From Physcia stellaris (taxonomy: Eukaryota > Ascomycota > Lecanoromycetes > Caliciales > Physciaceae): a stretch of 64,000 nt of DNA. The notes below the pieces were generated by a model that worked only from the letters and a program-made list of their open reading frames with translations, searched no databases and had not been told where the DNA came from. Numbering within the stretch: the stretch's first letter is position 1; each line of letters begins with the position of its first letter. Positions 10,619 through 22,556 of the stretch are shown piece after piece. Made by a program: the position numbers and the translations under genes. The stretch lies in the NCBI GenBank assembly GCA_018902385.1, contig JABSSW010000003.1:1054001-1118000 (forward strand). The letters are read 5' to 3'.

Positions 10619-12244
10619 TACACATCGTATCTGTTTTTTTCGCGTAACGGTTTAGTATGGAAGAAAGTACACAAGTTAGGCTACTGATCCAGCAGTATTG
10701 AAAGTCGTGAAAGTCGTGAGAGAAAGCGAGAGAAAGTGAAGCGCACCGTTGAAAAAGGAATCTGAATTGTTTGTATTATGGAATCCAGAGTGCAATGAGT
10801 CGGGTAAATACTTATAATCTACATCTGAGACAAAGAAAATCCGTCAATTCACGACGGCTACCGACATCATCAAAGAAGTACTTGTCGATTGTCGTATCAA
10901 TGACAATATCTACGACAAAGGGCTCAAAGGGCCAAGATAAAGAAGACAACATAGGTATTGAACAAGATGTCGTCAGATGGATCTAGGTAACAATACCATT
11001 CAGCAATACAATGGAATAGATCTGTCATACGAAGCCTCGTAATACTTATACCAGCAGTTGTGGCCCTTCCAGTAGCTTTCGAGGTTCCATACGTCGGGCA
11101 GTACAGCTGAAAATCGTGTGCAGCTTGCGGAACTTGAAATACAGCTTTTACCAACGCTCATCGGAAGGTAGAGAGCAACTTACCGTTGGCATACGCCAAT
11201 CGAGACATTGTCTACCTTGCTATAATTCTCCAAGAGAATTACAGCGAGATGATCGAGTCGGCTCGGAGAGTGACCGCGGATAGTCTCAACCTTTTGGAAT
11301 ATGCAGGCATGCGAAGTTCTACGCATCAAAGCCGAGATTATGGTATTGAACCTCGCGTTGCCACGACCGAGGGTTTGACTGAAGCAAAGCCCAGGTGGCC
11401 TCTCGAAGATCTTGAGGGATATACGGATTGTATTGTGGTACAGGCAAATTCTGCGGAGACAGATGTTTTAACAGTTCCCCTTTCAGCGAGGCTCTTCGGG
11501 GATTATAGCTACATTTATGATGAGTATCTAGATTAATTGATAGCTGGCTTACTTGCCTTGATGCTGTGATGCCCGTTGGATTGCCGTGTCATATAGCGTT
11601 CCAACCAGACGTGGAGACTTACTTGGAACTGGATACATGGAGTCTCGATGAAGATGATTTACTGATGGGACCCTGTGAACCTTTGTAGAAGACCGTGGGG
11701 GCAGGATCAGCATATAAGGTTGACGCTAGTGTTTGTTTACATTTAAGCGAGTCTATTCTCGTCATCCCTGTGCATTATCGATTACCTGACTCGTCATGAA
11801 CCACCAATTCCCAAGCCAACCGCTGCTTTCGTTGGCGTCCACGCGTCCTCTGTCCTCGAAGAGCAGCCCTTCAGCCCTCGCAACAATTACTGCTCCCAGA
11901 TCGTCTCGCACCTCAATCTCCCACGATTGTCTAAGAAATGGCTTGAAGATCCGAGACAACACTCCCAAGCCATACCTCAGCCACGATTTTCTGCAATTGA
12001 TCAATTTAACTCACGAGTATCCACAATGATATAATAACCATTTTTACCACGAAATAATCGAATAGTGCTCATGATTAAGCTAGAAAAGTTCCTGTCTCTT
12101 TCCATCTCCCTGCTGCTACTTGGCGGTCCCGTCGAATTGGCGACGAAGATTCCGAGGTCATCCTGAGGTGGTCATTACCTCCACGAGACTCTTGTTCACC
12201 ATCGAAATTCTAGCTCTCTGCGCGAAGTAGAAGGTCGTCCCACC
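10619..12244. other. intergenic with unconfirmed fragments
   Basis: A plus-strand frame at 11186-11536 (116 residues) and a minus-strand donor GTAAGT near 11177-11182 hint at small genes, but no model holds together. The 400 bp before 12245 serve as promoter of the C2 gene. Confidence 0.35.
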
Positions 12245-15022
12245 ATGACCTCCAAGGTGGCAAAAGCGGCCGTTGGCGGTGCGCATACTGCCGGCATCTT
12301 CGCTGACATGACTGTGGATGGACCTGAGATAGGAACACTCGTTGTCATCATGGATCGAGCAAAGAATCTACCCAATCGAAAAGCGATGGGGAAACAGGAT
12401 CCGTATTGCGCGGCGAGGCTGGGAAAAGAGGCAAAGAAAACGGATACGGACAAACGAGGGGGTCAGACTCCAAAATGGTGAGTACAACCCGATCCATAAC
12501 TCGTAATATGCAATGTTAACATCGATAGGGACCAGGAATTGCGCTTTACTGTACACGATTCGCCTGATTATTACCAGCTCAAGGTGTCGGTCTTCAACGA
12601 CGATCGAAAGACAGAGCTCATTGGGGAAGCATGGGTATCTCTGGAGCAAATAATTGTCCCTGGAGGTGGAAAGCAAGACTTGTGGCACCACCTGAATTGC
12701 AAAGGACGATTTGCTGGCGAGATAAGGATAGAGTTGACATACTACGACACACGCCCAAAAGATCCCAAAGCCGAAGATCGTGGGCAGAACAGCATAAATA
12801 CTGGGTTTGAAGATTCCCACAGAGAGAGCAATTCTGGCGTTGGCGGACCACGGCAGCCGAAGTCGATCAAAAGGCGACCGCTTCCATCTGATCCCACGGT
12901 ACTCGATAGCTCAAGGTCGTCTCCCCAGCCATTTACGCCTTCGCCCGGTGCCCAGCACGTCAACCACTTCCAGCAAGAGTCAGCGGCGCCGTCACCCAAT
13001 GCTAGAACAGAGAATGCCTCTCCGACTGACAGGAGGTATCAGCCAGTTGAGCAAATCCATTATCAAAGCTCTCCATTGAACACAAATGGCTACAGTCCCG
13101 CGAGCAATGCGCCTGTAAGCCAGGACCCTTATATAGAATCGTTCGATGAGACTGCACCTGGTCAAGTGGATAGTGGAAGCCCTGGCTTGGGCTCATACAT
13201 AGGGGACAGGCAAGGCCTACAGCAACATGGGTTTCACGGCAGCACACTTGATCATAATAGTCCACGTCTGGATCATCAGCCTCAAGATGAATCGTCCAAC
13301 CTATACTCGACTCCCTTCATGTACGATGGGAGATTCGATAGACAGCCTCTCCAAGCAATGCAAGACGCTTGTATTGTACCGATGAGTAACTCATCATCCC
13401 TCCCTCAGCATGGGTCTATGCCTGAATTTGGAATGCGCCCAGGGCAAACAGGTTATGGAGAACAACGACATCATCGTTCATCACTTCCAGGACTTGGGGA
13501 ATATGAACAGAGCAGCATGCGTCATCACTCACTCGATAATGGCTATGATGGCTACCCAGCATCTGGCCAGACTGTGGCAGATGAAGCACCTCCACCGCCT
13601 CCAGTCCACAGGAGCAGCGGTCTGCAAGCTTCCCCTAAACCAAGTCCAAAGCCTCATGCCGACAGCTATCCTCCAATCTCCGGGCCTGCGCCTCTGAATA
13701 TACGTCATGCGCGTAACAGTGTCTCGGCGAGCCCTTTATCGCAAGTTCACAACAGCGTATCCCAACACGAACATGATCATTCAAGCTCACCAATACCGGC
13801 CCGCAATCTCCCCTCATCCTCTTTCTCTCGTTCGTCTCAGCATTCTTACAGTCAGCCAGAAAGGCGGCAATCCCCCGAGCGTTACCCAGTATCTCCAAGT
13901 AGAGACTACAGTCTGCCAACGCCTCCAAGCCTCGTACCTGGATATGATCCAAGGGTTGCAGACGATGAATCCGAACGGCTCATGCGTGAGAACCACTCAA
14001 GATACAGGCAAAACTCCGAGCCGGTACCACAGTACCAGGCATTCGCTACGCAAAGATCTTCGAACGTGACTCAGCCTGTAGCTCGTGACGATGTACCACT
14101 ACAGCTTCGTATGCTTGGCAACGGCCAAGATAGAAGAACTCACCGGTCATCAGCTCCCATAATCCCGCGCCGCGAGGTAAGCCCAGAGATCAGGACTCCA
14201 AACCGCAAATCTGTTAGCCCGCAACCTGGTCCAGCACCGGGTGAGAGACGGCAGTCAGCTGTACCCTTCGGTCCCGACTCCTATGATGCTTTCAACCCGT
14301 CATTAAGTGATGCTGCTAGCATAAACTCTGCTGGACCCAAATACAATACTCCAGAACAGGCGAGAGAAGCTCAACAGGAGCGAGAGCGAGAAGCCAAGCT
14401 AGCAGAAGGGCCGATCATCGGCAGTGATGGTCGAGAAATCGATCCGTCTGACCACCTTCCGGCTGAGACATGGGCTCCGGAGCCTGAATCGAAAGCGCCA
14501 AAAAAGAAACCGGAGATTACTGTGAGATTTAGGCGTAGTCCTGCAGGTGCTCAGCCAATGCCTAACGCTGCTCGAAAGTCCACGGAGCCCATCAGTCGCC
14601 CTAGCCCTATGGTGACGCCGGTCTATGCATATTCTTCAGATGCCATTTCGCCAACCTCAGCAGCGCGAAGCCGACTGCAAAAGAAGTCTCGTGTTGCTAT
14701 TGCGCAACCAGTATCGAGTCCAGCGGTACCGACTGTCAACACGAACCTCCGCAGTACTATGCCACGAGCCGCCTCTGAGCATCCGCTGCGCGAGTACGAG
14801 AACTATGGGTACAGCGGCAACCCTTCATATGCAAGGACCTCTCCTGGAGGCTTTCTACCACCAATACCTGGCAAGGTGCCATTGAGCGCAGGCACTGGGC
14901 AGGAAGATTGGGGGACGAGCGCACTAAGCGAAGAGATGCGTAGAATTGATATTGGCACTAGTCCCGGCCATGGAAGAGCAAGAAAGAATCGATACGGTGT
15001 TACAGACACTGGTCACTATTGA
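12245..15022 (+). CDS. C2-domain, proline-rich protein (Inn1/Fic1-like ingression protein)
   Basis: Exons 12245-12477 and 12529-15022 give 908 residues; the 51-bp intron has a GTGAGT donor and a GATAG acceptor and keeps phase (TG+G). Residues about 27-145 form a C2 domain: GTLVVIMDRAKNLPNRKAMGKQDPY, then the strand DQELRFTVHDSPDYYQLKVSV and LIGEAWVSLEQII. The rest is low complexity, rich in S, P, Q, N and H, with PPPPPVHRSS near residue 430, several PxxP sites for SH3 partners and a charged stretch (AREAQQEREREAKLAE). In yeasts, C2 plus PxxP proteins of this type (Inn1, Fic1) act at the division site in septum formation. That role is inferred from architecture. Confidence 0.82.
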
Positions 15023-15514
15023 TTATCATGATTACAGAACCTTAACATAATGTAGACTAAGCGTTGATCTGCCGGTACATATACGATACCCAGAAGGTAA
15101 ATTTGCATAGAGGCGAGATAATACAAAGAATCGGATCGAAGGGCAAGGAGACGGCGAGCGTTGGGAGGCAACGTTCGTGGTATTTAATAAATATATGGGT
15201 CAGTGCTGTTCCACTGATTGTATCCTAGATTTCCTCAAAATCCGATCTCACGGCTGCAAAGGTAGTCTTATATTTGCGTAACCCCCCTCTCACCTATATT
15301 ACCCTTGAATCTTCATGTCCTGAACGACGGCCAACTTCGTCTTGTGATGAGAAGGCACAATGAATTTCCCTACTGTCTTCAAGAACCATTTCAGCCATCG
15401 CGGGCCTAGAAGGAGTCTTCCGTAACACCACCATCTCATTATTCCGGCGCTTTCGAAACCCACCGTCCTTTATCCATATGACTTCATCTAACAACGCTTT
15501 ATTGCTTTCAGAGC
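15023..15514. other. intergenic, convergent 3' ends
   Basis: AT-leaning sequence between the C2 gene and the minus-strand acyltransferase. No gene was seen; the frame at 15294-15494 has no support. Confidence 0.5.
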
Positions 15515-16993
15515 CTAAGGTAAGGCTATTCGACCCTTCTTAGACCTCGCCTTGACAGCTATGCGATGCGCCAATGCTATAGACCGCTCGTCAATCCCAC
15601 GACAGAAGAGATCCGCGACCCAGATCACCACAAACAACACAATCAAATACGATATCAATCCCCCAAAGAAAAAGCTAGTTCTAGTGTCGCTGCCCGTACC
15701 CTTCCACACAACCAAGAAGACGCGATAGCCAAACAGGTGTAGCAGCGGTCCATGTAGGATGTAGAGACTGTAGCTGATCCGGCCCAAGTATTGCGGTACG
15801 CTGGAGCTGAAGAGCCGTATGAGGATGGAGTTTTGGGGCGAATGGCTGACGAGGCCGACCAGGATCGCAGCGCCGATGCTCTGGTGGAACTGTAGAGGCC
15901 CTGTTTGAAATGGCTTGATAGGCCAAGCTGCTAAGTAGCTGAATCCGGGGCTGTGCTCAAGGCAGGCAAGAGGTGTAGAGAGTAGATAGAGTGATAGAAG
16001 GAATAAGGCTGTTCGGACGATGGTTGGGGCCCACTTTCTCATCAACGAGACCAAACCACCAGTATCGCTAGAGTCTGATTTAGGTAGATCTAGATGGCGT
16101 TGATAGATGAGTGAGGTCTCTGCAAAAGTCAACCCGATCAGAAACAGGGTCGCGTCCCAGCGAAAGCGGAGATAACTGTAAACAATAAGGAATGGAAGGA
16201 TCGAAAGTCGGACTCGTACTCTGAGCCGAGACAGTGTTAGCGTCGTGAGGAATATGAACATTGAGCAGCGGAACTCCACAGGTATGGTCCAGAGATGCTT
16301 GTCGTAAGGAGGCATAATGATCCTCCAATCCCAGATATCAAGCATCGACCAGAAAACGAGAAAGAAGTCCACGAGGGCGGCAAAAAAGGAGGGAAAGCGT
16401 TCCTGAGCTGGTTCAGAAGCATGGATGAGACATGCTGGGTCATCCAAACCTCGATCCATGGCTCCTACCTGGACCAAGAGCATTTTCAAAAACATTGCGA
16501 TGGATATGGGAAGAAACAGCCGGATGGGCCTACGAAATGCTGAAGAAGACAGGGCTTTGAGGAGCTCGTCCCATTCGTGTTCCCGCGCGAGTCGTACGAG
16601 TCGTTGGGTTAGGACCAAACCAGAGATGACGAAGAAGATGGATACGGCACCTCCTCCAGAGACGACCAGCCGTATAACCGGCATTTGGATAAGCTCACTC
16701 CTGGAGTGAAACTCGCTCTCACTTTGGATAGCGCCGCATGATTGTGCATCTTGGAACTTCAGCTTGGGACCGAAGAATAGATTGTCATCAAAAGCGTAGA
16801 GCGTATGTAGATTAACAACACACAGAGCGGCGATACCTCGCAGGCCATCAAGCCCCGAGCTCCGATGCTTCGGAGGAGTTCGAATGTTGGCGTCGTCGGA
16901 CTCACGGTTCTGTATAATTGCATTTGCGAGGAAACTGGGAACCACTTTCAGAGCACATCGCTTAAGAAATTGCAGACCTTTTGATACGGGCAT
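15515..16993 (-). CDS. acyltransferase-3 family membrane protein
   Basis: This intronless 492-residue integral membrane acyltransferase is of the type that moves acyl groups onto cell-surface or secondary-metabolite substrates. The family start GLDGLRGIAALCVVNLH lies at about residues 47-63 and contains the conserved His. It is followed by about ten hydrophobic segments, including AVSIFFVISGLVLTQRL, LWTIPVEFRCSMFIFLTTL and the family-typical YLGRISYSLYILHGPLLHLFGY near the C terminus. The length is normal. The substrate cannot be told from sequence. No biosynthetic cluster surrounds it, so a role in metabolite acylation is not indicated. Confidence 0.85.
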   Translation of the reverse strand: MPVSKGLQFLKRCALKVVPSFLANAIIQNRESDDANIRTPPKHRSSGLDGLRGIAALCVVNLHTLYAFDDNLFFGPKLKFQDAQSCGAIQSESEFHSRSELIQMPVIRLVVSGGGAVSIFFVISGLVLTQRLVRLAREHEWDELLKALSSSAFRRPIRLFLPISIAMFLKMLLVQVGAMDRGLDDPACLIHASEPAQERFPSFFAALVDFFLVFWSMLDIWDWRIIMPPYDKHLWTIPVEFRCSMFIFLTTLTLSRLRVRVRLSILPFLIVYSYLRFRWDATLFLIGLTFAETSLIYQRHLDLPKSDSSDTGGLVSLMRKWAPTIVRTALFLLSLYLLSTPLACLEHSPGFSYLAAWPIKPFQTGPLQFHQSIGAAILVGLVSHSPQNSILIRLFSSSVPQYLGRISYSLYILHGPLLHLFGYRVFLVVWKGTGSDTRTSFFFGGLISYLIVLFVVIWVADLFCRGIDERSIALAHRIAVKARSKKGRIALP

Positions 16994-17500
16994 TCCTTCG
17001 TTTAGTCTCTAGCCACATTGAGCCACCACAGGCAAGATCGATGAAGTGTTGAATGGAAACAGAGAGAAAAACGTAACAGGATAACCTGGGGCCGCAATCA
17101 CGTTCCCCGCCGTCGAGATCATAGCGCGTTAGTCGTACGCAAGTTCTGAAGCTATTCTATGTGAAGTAACCAAAGGGTGGATCTGGATATGCAACTAAAT
17201 ATCCTCAGGTCGGAGTTGCTCGGCCGCTCATTGTAGAGCCAACGATCCATTTGATTCTTGTCTTCATGCAGATCTTTGCTCAGACAGCAATTGCTCTGGA
17301 ATTACAAGGGACATGCAGAAGTGCTAATAATGACATGGGAATCTGAAGGAAATACCTTCTTTCCATGCGTTGAGACAAGGACGGATCAGAGAGCTCACCT
17401 ACCACCTTTGTTGCTCGAATTGAGGAGGACTCGAAGAGGGGGCATGCGTCTATACATGTCCGGGTTAGAGATGTGTCAATAATGACACATGGGTGTACTT
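16994..17500. other. intergenic; contains a short perfect hairpin
   Basis: The stretch 17471-17490 reads ATGTGTCA, four bases, TGACACAT, an 8-bp stem just before the tandem duplication. No gene was seen. Confidence 0.5.
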
Positions 17501-17560
17501 TAGACAGCCAAAATAGCAACACATGGCAGAAAGACAGCCAAAATAGCAACACATGGCAGA
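17501..17560. repeat. 30-bp tandem duplication
   Basis: Two adjacent 30-bp units (17501-17530 and 17531-17560) contain GACAGCCAAAATAGCAACAC and differ at one base. A local duplication, likely recent. Confidence 0.9.
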
Positions 17561-17735
17561 ACAGAGCTACAGCATTCGGAGATTGTTGAGAGAAGGAGTA
17601 AATACTAAAGGGCGATCAAGATATGTTGTGTTTCTTGAGCCACCTGTCAGCCATTGGCCCGGTCTGATACTGCAGACATTGTTCAAGGGAGCTCCTCTTT
17701 GCACACTGCCGCCCTCTGCTTTTACCGTGTCTCCC

Positions 17736-17986
17736 GGTTGACAGAAAAATTGGAACGCTAGTCCACATTGGGTCTATTTCAACCAAAATTGTATGTAAAC
17801 GCTCCCTTTCACACTTGATCTACCATACTGTTCAAACTGCTCATGAATTTGTATATTATTAAGATTTTTTATTTCAGATTTTCAAAATCGTAGATTCAGT
17901 AGATCATATGTGAGAGAGAACGTTCGAATACTGCATTTGAAGGGGCTGGCCCAATGTGGACTAGGCGTTCCAGTTTTCTGTCAACC
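17736..17986. mobile_element. MITE family 2 with 39-bp terminal inverted repeats
   Basis: The left end starts GGTTGACAGAAAAATTGGAA and the right end closes with TTCCAGTTTTCTGTCAACC. The two 39-bp arms match at about 35 positions. The element is 251 bp, AT-rich inside and codes for nothing. I could not identify a clear target-site duplication. A lone relic of one end may lie at 27215-27237. The element sits in the promoter region of the HET gene, 117 bp before its ATG. Confidence 0.82.
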
Positions 17987-18019
17987 GCGAGCGTGTGCAA
18001 TCCCCCGAAGCCATTCCAA

Positions 18020-18051
18020 CTTATCGATAAGCTATCGATAAGGGTTATCTA
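18020..18051. promoter_or_regulatory. cluster of GATA motifs upstream of the HET gene
   Basis: Within 32 bp there are two GATAAG sites, a TATC/GATA overlap in two ATCGAT palindromes, and a reverse TTATCT. It lies about 50-80 bp upstream of the ATG at 18103. Paired GATA sites are the binding pattern of fungal GATA factors (AreA/Nit2 type); use here is inference. Confidence 0.4.
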
Positions 18052-18102
18052 TAGTTGACCCTGAGCCAGTGAAGCGATACTAGCGGTACCTGCCAAACGA
18101 GC

Positions 18103-20951
18103 ATGTCACAATCCATTGACCAGGAATCAGACTCGTCTGAGACGATTCTGGTGCCTTCAGGTGAACATCTTTGTCAAGCGTGCCGAAAGATATTTCGGCA
18201 AGCCGCATTTCCTCCCTTCTACTCGACTGACAACAGACACCATGAAACTCCACATGACTGCAGATCAGCTGCACAGGAAGGTTGTTTTATCTGCTTGTCC
18301 ATCTGGCACGCTGTCTCTAGATTAATCAAGACTTTTGAAGGCGAGGGATGGAAGTGGAGACGCAACGACAGCTTTACCCGATACGGCGTTTCGAACAGCA
18401 CGGGTACTGCTCCCTTTGATGTGGAAGCGATAGAATATTATGATAGAGAGAAAGATAAAATCGCCATTTGGCGACCAGGGGATGGGTCATTGCCCCAGGA
18501 CGAGCCCAATCCCTCTGGCCGATGGCTCGTCTCCTTCTCCTTCTCTAGCCTCGGATATGCAAATAGTATGAACAAGGCCCGTATCATTGAAGAATGCAAT
18601 GTTACTTTTGCGTTGGAGCCCTTTGAAGGTAAACCACGAACACCGACTCAGTTCTCTAATATTGCTAAGCTACATCTAGCAGTTCCTCCACATACTGATA
18701 CCTATCATACCTTTTCGCCAACGACAAATTGCGAGGAAACTTGGGATCTCATAGATCGTTGGCTTAACGAATGCTTGATTAATCATAGCAGGTGCAACGT
18801 AGAAAACAGCAAGACTCCTAGCTTTTACCCCACCCGTATGCTTGATCTGGGTGCTGCAGAGAGCTCCCATATTCTGCTCAAGGATACCAGGACCTCAGAA
18901 GTTACAGGAGCTTACGTTGCACTCAGTCACTGCTGGTGTACGTCCCAGATGACTGTTTTGACGGAGCAAATGACCTCGGCCGACAAGCAGAAGAGTGCAA
19001 TACCGTTACAGACCTTCACCCAGGGCATAAATCAGGAGAGTCTCCCAAAAACGTTTCAAGATGCTATATATGCCTGCAGGATGCTTGACGTTCGATACCT
19101 GTGGATCGATGCATTATGTATCCTCCAAGATTCGATAGATGATTGGCGGCATGAGTCGGCCAGAATGCAGCATGTCTACAGCAATGCGTTTCTTACCCTT
19201 GCTGCTGACGGATCGTCGGACAATACAGGAGGGTTATTCCAGGAAAGACTCCCAACCTGGGTCAACCCTGTAATTGTAAATCCTATCTGGAAAGGGGCGG
19301 CATCAAAAGATCTTGTGGTTATCCCTCGAAGGTTTTGGAGGGACAATGTGTCCGAATCAGTGTTGAACCATCGAGCTTGGGTACTGCAGGAAAGAATATT
19401 AGTATTGTCCCACTTTTCAGTATGAAGCTCCTTTTCCTAATTACACGATAGTCTCCACGTGTACTTCATTTCGGCGAAACTCAGATACTTTGGGAATGCA
19501 GGACGCATGATTGCTGCGAGACATTCCCTAAAGGCCTCCCCGAAGTTGCCCAGGACCTATATACTCGATTTAAGGGGATGGATTTCGAGATTGACGGGAG
19601 ACTCCTTCGTCAAGCGAACCTTAAGGATGAGGATGACATAGAAGAATTTTCTCACCGTTCGAGTGGAAGCGAGATCAGCGAGGATAGTGAAAATGAACCT
19701 GACGATGCTGATCCCGAAACAGCTCTCAAGAGCGACAGTGACGCGGTAGAGCGTGACAAAGGCTCGGATGAAAGAAGAGACCAAAGTCCCAACCTTTCGG
19801 GTAGTGGTGATCTTGACAACATCATTAGTGAGCTTAGTCTAGAGGATGATGAAAGCATCACAGGGAACACTCGAAACAACGATGCCAAATCAGTTGCTGG
19901 TGCGAGGACGCCATTTCTTTTTGAGCGACCATCTCGTCAAAACAGTGGTATTAGTTTGAACGGATATTACGTCTGGAGTCGACTGCTTGAGAAATATTGC
20001 AGGTCCAAAATTACCAAAGAATATGACAGACTGATTGCGATATCTGGTCTAGCACAAGAAATGCAGACGAAATTGAATGATAGACTTCTTGTCGGTCTAT
20101 GGGAAAGTATACTACCGTCACAGCTCCTCTGGCGTGTCGAAAGCTACACCCAGACGGTGATATTCGATTATAGTGAGGAGGCTATGGAACAAGACCGCCC
20201 GAGTAAGAAGCCAAATACCGAGACAGTTAGTAACCGGTCAAAGCAAGCCGACCCCGACGCAGCCCGACCTAGCTACCCACGCGCACCTTCCTGGTCTTGG
20301 GCAGCGATCGAAGGCCCAATTGCGACGTCGCGGCCGCATCGATCTGGTAGCTTGATCGATTTCCATCCATGGCATCTTGGAGATGGTATAAATACTGTCG
20401 AACCGGCTATACTGATGGTGACAGGGGATTTACATATCGCACGGCTCAATTACCTTGCACATAATAACCACTGGATGCTGACAATAAATAAACGTGGCAT
20501 ACGCGTCGTGTCCTCCGAGAAACGTAGCAAAGGAGCGAGAAAGAACCCTAAATTTTTCTCTGGCAAGCCAGAGGACCTACTTTCAACAAAGTGGCCTACG
20601 GAGCAGCAGGATTTTGCTCTTGCATACCCCGATACTACGCCGCCCAAGGGAGGGGCAATAGTCTTCTGCATACCGGTCATACGAAGATCGAGAAACAAAG
20701 CGCTGCAAAGGGAGGAGGTCTCGACAGATGTCAAGAAAGTGAGTGGATTAATGGTGACGCCCCACTCGTATCCTGGTGGTCTCACGGGGGTGTACCGAAG
20801 GGTCGGAGTTTTCGATTCAATGCATTACCACGAGTCCGAAGACAGAGCCACACATCTTGACTTTGGCGAACAATATTGCTATCACGAAAATAATAAAGAG
20901 CTCTTCGCGCCTGGTCCAGGCGGATGGACCGAATTGATTCTACTGAACTAG
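18103..20951 (+). CDS. HET-domain protein
   Basis: Exons 18103-19401 and 19452-20951 join in phase and give 932 residues. The HET domain starts at about residue 270 (YVALSHCWC) and runs through LPKTFQDAIYACRMLDVRYL, WIDALCILQD and HRAWVLQERIL. It continues across the 50-bp intron into SPRVLHFGETQILWEC, exactly where this family carries its last HET block, so the TGA in the intron is not a real stop. The N terminus has a Cys-rich patch (CQACRKIF, CRSAAQEGCFIC). An acidic S/E/D-rich insert follows the HET domain, and the C terminus contains the family-typical YPRAPSWSWAAIEGP. HET proteins act in allorecognition and regulated cell death; whether this one does is unknown. Confidence 0.9.
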
Positions 20952-21968
20952 CCCCAAAGCAGATGATTAATGGGTGTCCGTGGATAAAAGAATAAGCGTG
21001 CTCGTACCAGAATCCATGCAAGTGTGTTCTGCAAATCAATTCTGACAAGCTGGTACAGTTGAGGTCGAGGAAAGAGGGACGGGCCTGCTACGATTATTCT
21101 TACTGTCGCCAACAAGCAACAGTCTTGATCAATTGAATGGAGGCACGCAAACGTCTAATTTCAATTCATCGGCTTTGTTGCATCTTTCAAAAAAAGGCAA
21201 TATCAAAGTAAATACGGCGCTCGAGTACATAATCGACTATCGTCGAATCTGGTGATCTCGAGCCCTTTGATGAAGAGAGATGACGGCCCAGTATCCTGCC
21301 TACCAAAAGATACCGTGGCGTTGAATGCGATATTGAGATCCGGCATACCACATAACGATGCGCCTCACTCTATCGTACTTTGGGCTCCCCACTTTATCAT
21401 TCTCTGCAACTCGCCTAGCATATACACGTTCACAGCATCCTTCATTTCCGGAGCTCTCACGGTTCTTTAACCCCATATGAGCCATATAGTACACCTAGCA
21501 CACCTAGAATGTAAGGGAAATAGATTATGAAAAGGCGTCTGACGACCCCTATTAATATGACACATCTAGAGTAGCTCACTGCGGCTATAGCCAATCATCC
21601 ACATCAGATCACGGTTACTCCGTACTCGTCTTTAGATTCTCATAACATAAACTGATGTGAGTGAAAATATGAGATCAATAATCTTTCCCAGTCGGGCTAT
21701 CATTTGTTCAATTTTTCTTGCTGCATAAATGTGAGTACGCCGGAATATCCATGCTGAGACGTATTTAACCGTATTACCTAAGGTAGCTTGAAAACGTCTG
21801 TTACCTTACCTTAGGGTCTTGCACCTGCAGCCAGTCTTAGGAATCAGTACCAACAACGGTGATTTCTTCAGAACAAAGCAGATTCGCTGTTCCTCCATTA
21901 AGATAACAAGCCGAGCATTCTCCGGCGTCCGCTGTTCTCCTACAATCTCCCTCGGTTGCTTGGCCGTC
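20952..21968. other. intergenic / promoter of TMEM234 homolog; holds a repeat relic
   Basis: No gene was seen. TACCTAAGGTA, an 11-bp palindrome, is followed by related TACCTTA copies within about 50 bp (near 21775-21815), upstream of the TMEM234-like gene. A dispersed-repeat relic lies at about 21640-21710. Confidence 0.4.
21640..21710 (+). repeat. dispersed repeat relic, copy 1
   Basis: The motif AGTCGGGCTATCATTTGTTC with its upstream AACTGATGTGAGTG recurs as AGTCAGGCTATCACTGGTTC after AACTGATATGAATG at about 24325-24400. Both copies have the same orientation, 2.7 kb apart. Neither codes. Confidence 0.4.
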
Positions 21969-22556
21969 ATGTCCTCCACCGACAATCCCGGCCCAGAAGT
22001 ACCCTCCCCGTCCATCATTCGCTGGACACTCGGATTCCTTCTTGTAGGCATGGCTTGGGGCTTGACAACGCCCTTCATCCGCCGCGCTGCACTCCATTTC
22101 CAGCCCTCACCTCACCCTTCGCTTGATAATCCGTCCAACAGCTGGCTGAAGAAGAAAATTCTAAAAGGAATATTCACTGTAATTGACTTGCTCAAGAGTC
22201 CAGCCTACGCTCTTCCACTCGTCATCAATCTGACAGGTAGCATCTGGTTCTTCCTGCTGATCGGTAAGGCCGGTAAGTCAAAACTTGCCATTGGGCTTGA
22301 ACCATAAAGGACGGCACAAGCGCTGACAATGCTCAATCCGTGTAGAGTTGAGTCTCACTGTACCGATCACAAATTCCCTGGCGTTCCTTTTCACGGTACT
22401 GGGCGAGTGGTGGGCTGAAGGAAAGGTCATATCAAGGGGTAGGTCTCACCGCTTGTTCTACCAAAAATTGCTTGGATTTATGTGTATGCAGATACATGGA
22501 TCGGCATGGCGTTCGTACTCGGAGGCATTGCTCTTTGCGTACAATCTAAATCATAG
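21969..22556 (+). CDS. TMEM234-family four-helix membrane protein
   Basis: Exons 21969-22272, 22346-22438 and 22492-22556 give 153 residues, normal for this family of small EamA-like membrane proteins. Helix 1 is IIRWTLGFLLVGMAWGLTTPF with the conserved GxxWGxTxPF. Helix 2 is LPLVINLTGSIWFFLLIGKA. The second half ELSLTVPITNSLAFLFTVLG with GEWW and WIGMAFVLGGIALCVQSK is very characteristic. All splice sites are standard (GTAAGT/GTGTAG, GTAGGT/ATGCAG). An in-frame ATG 50 codons upstream (21819) is possible, but the shorter start fits the family length. The molecular function is not established. Confidence 0.88.

Noticed and set aside
12368-12851. Minus-strand hydrophobic frames over the C2 gene start
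   Set aside because: Shadows of the conserved C2 domain coding sequence.
19402-19428. Stop codon after ILVLSHFSV that would end the HET protein at 440 residues
   Set aside because: It lies in a 50-bp intron; the next frame continues the HET domain (SPRVLHFGETQILWEC) exactly where family members do.
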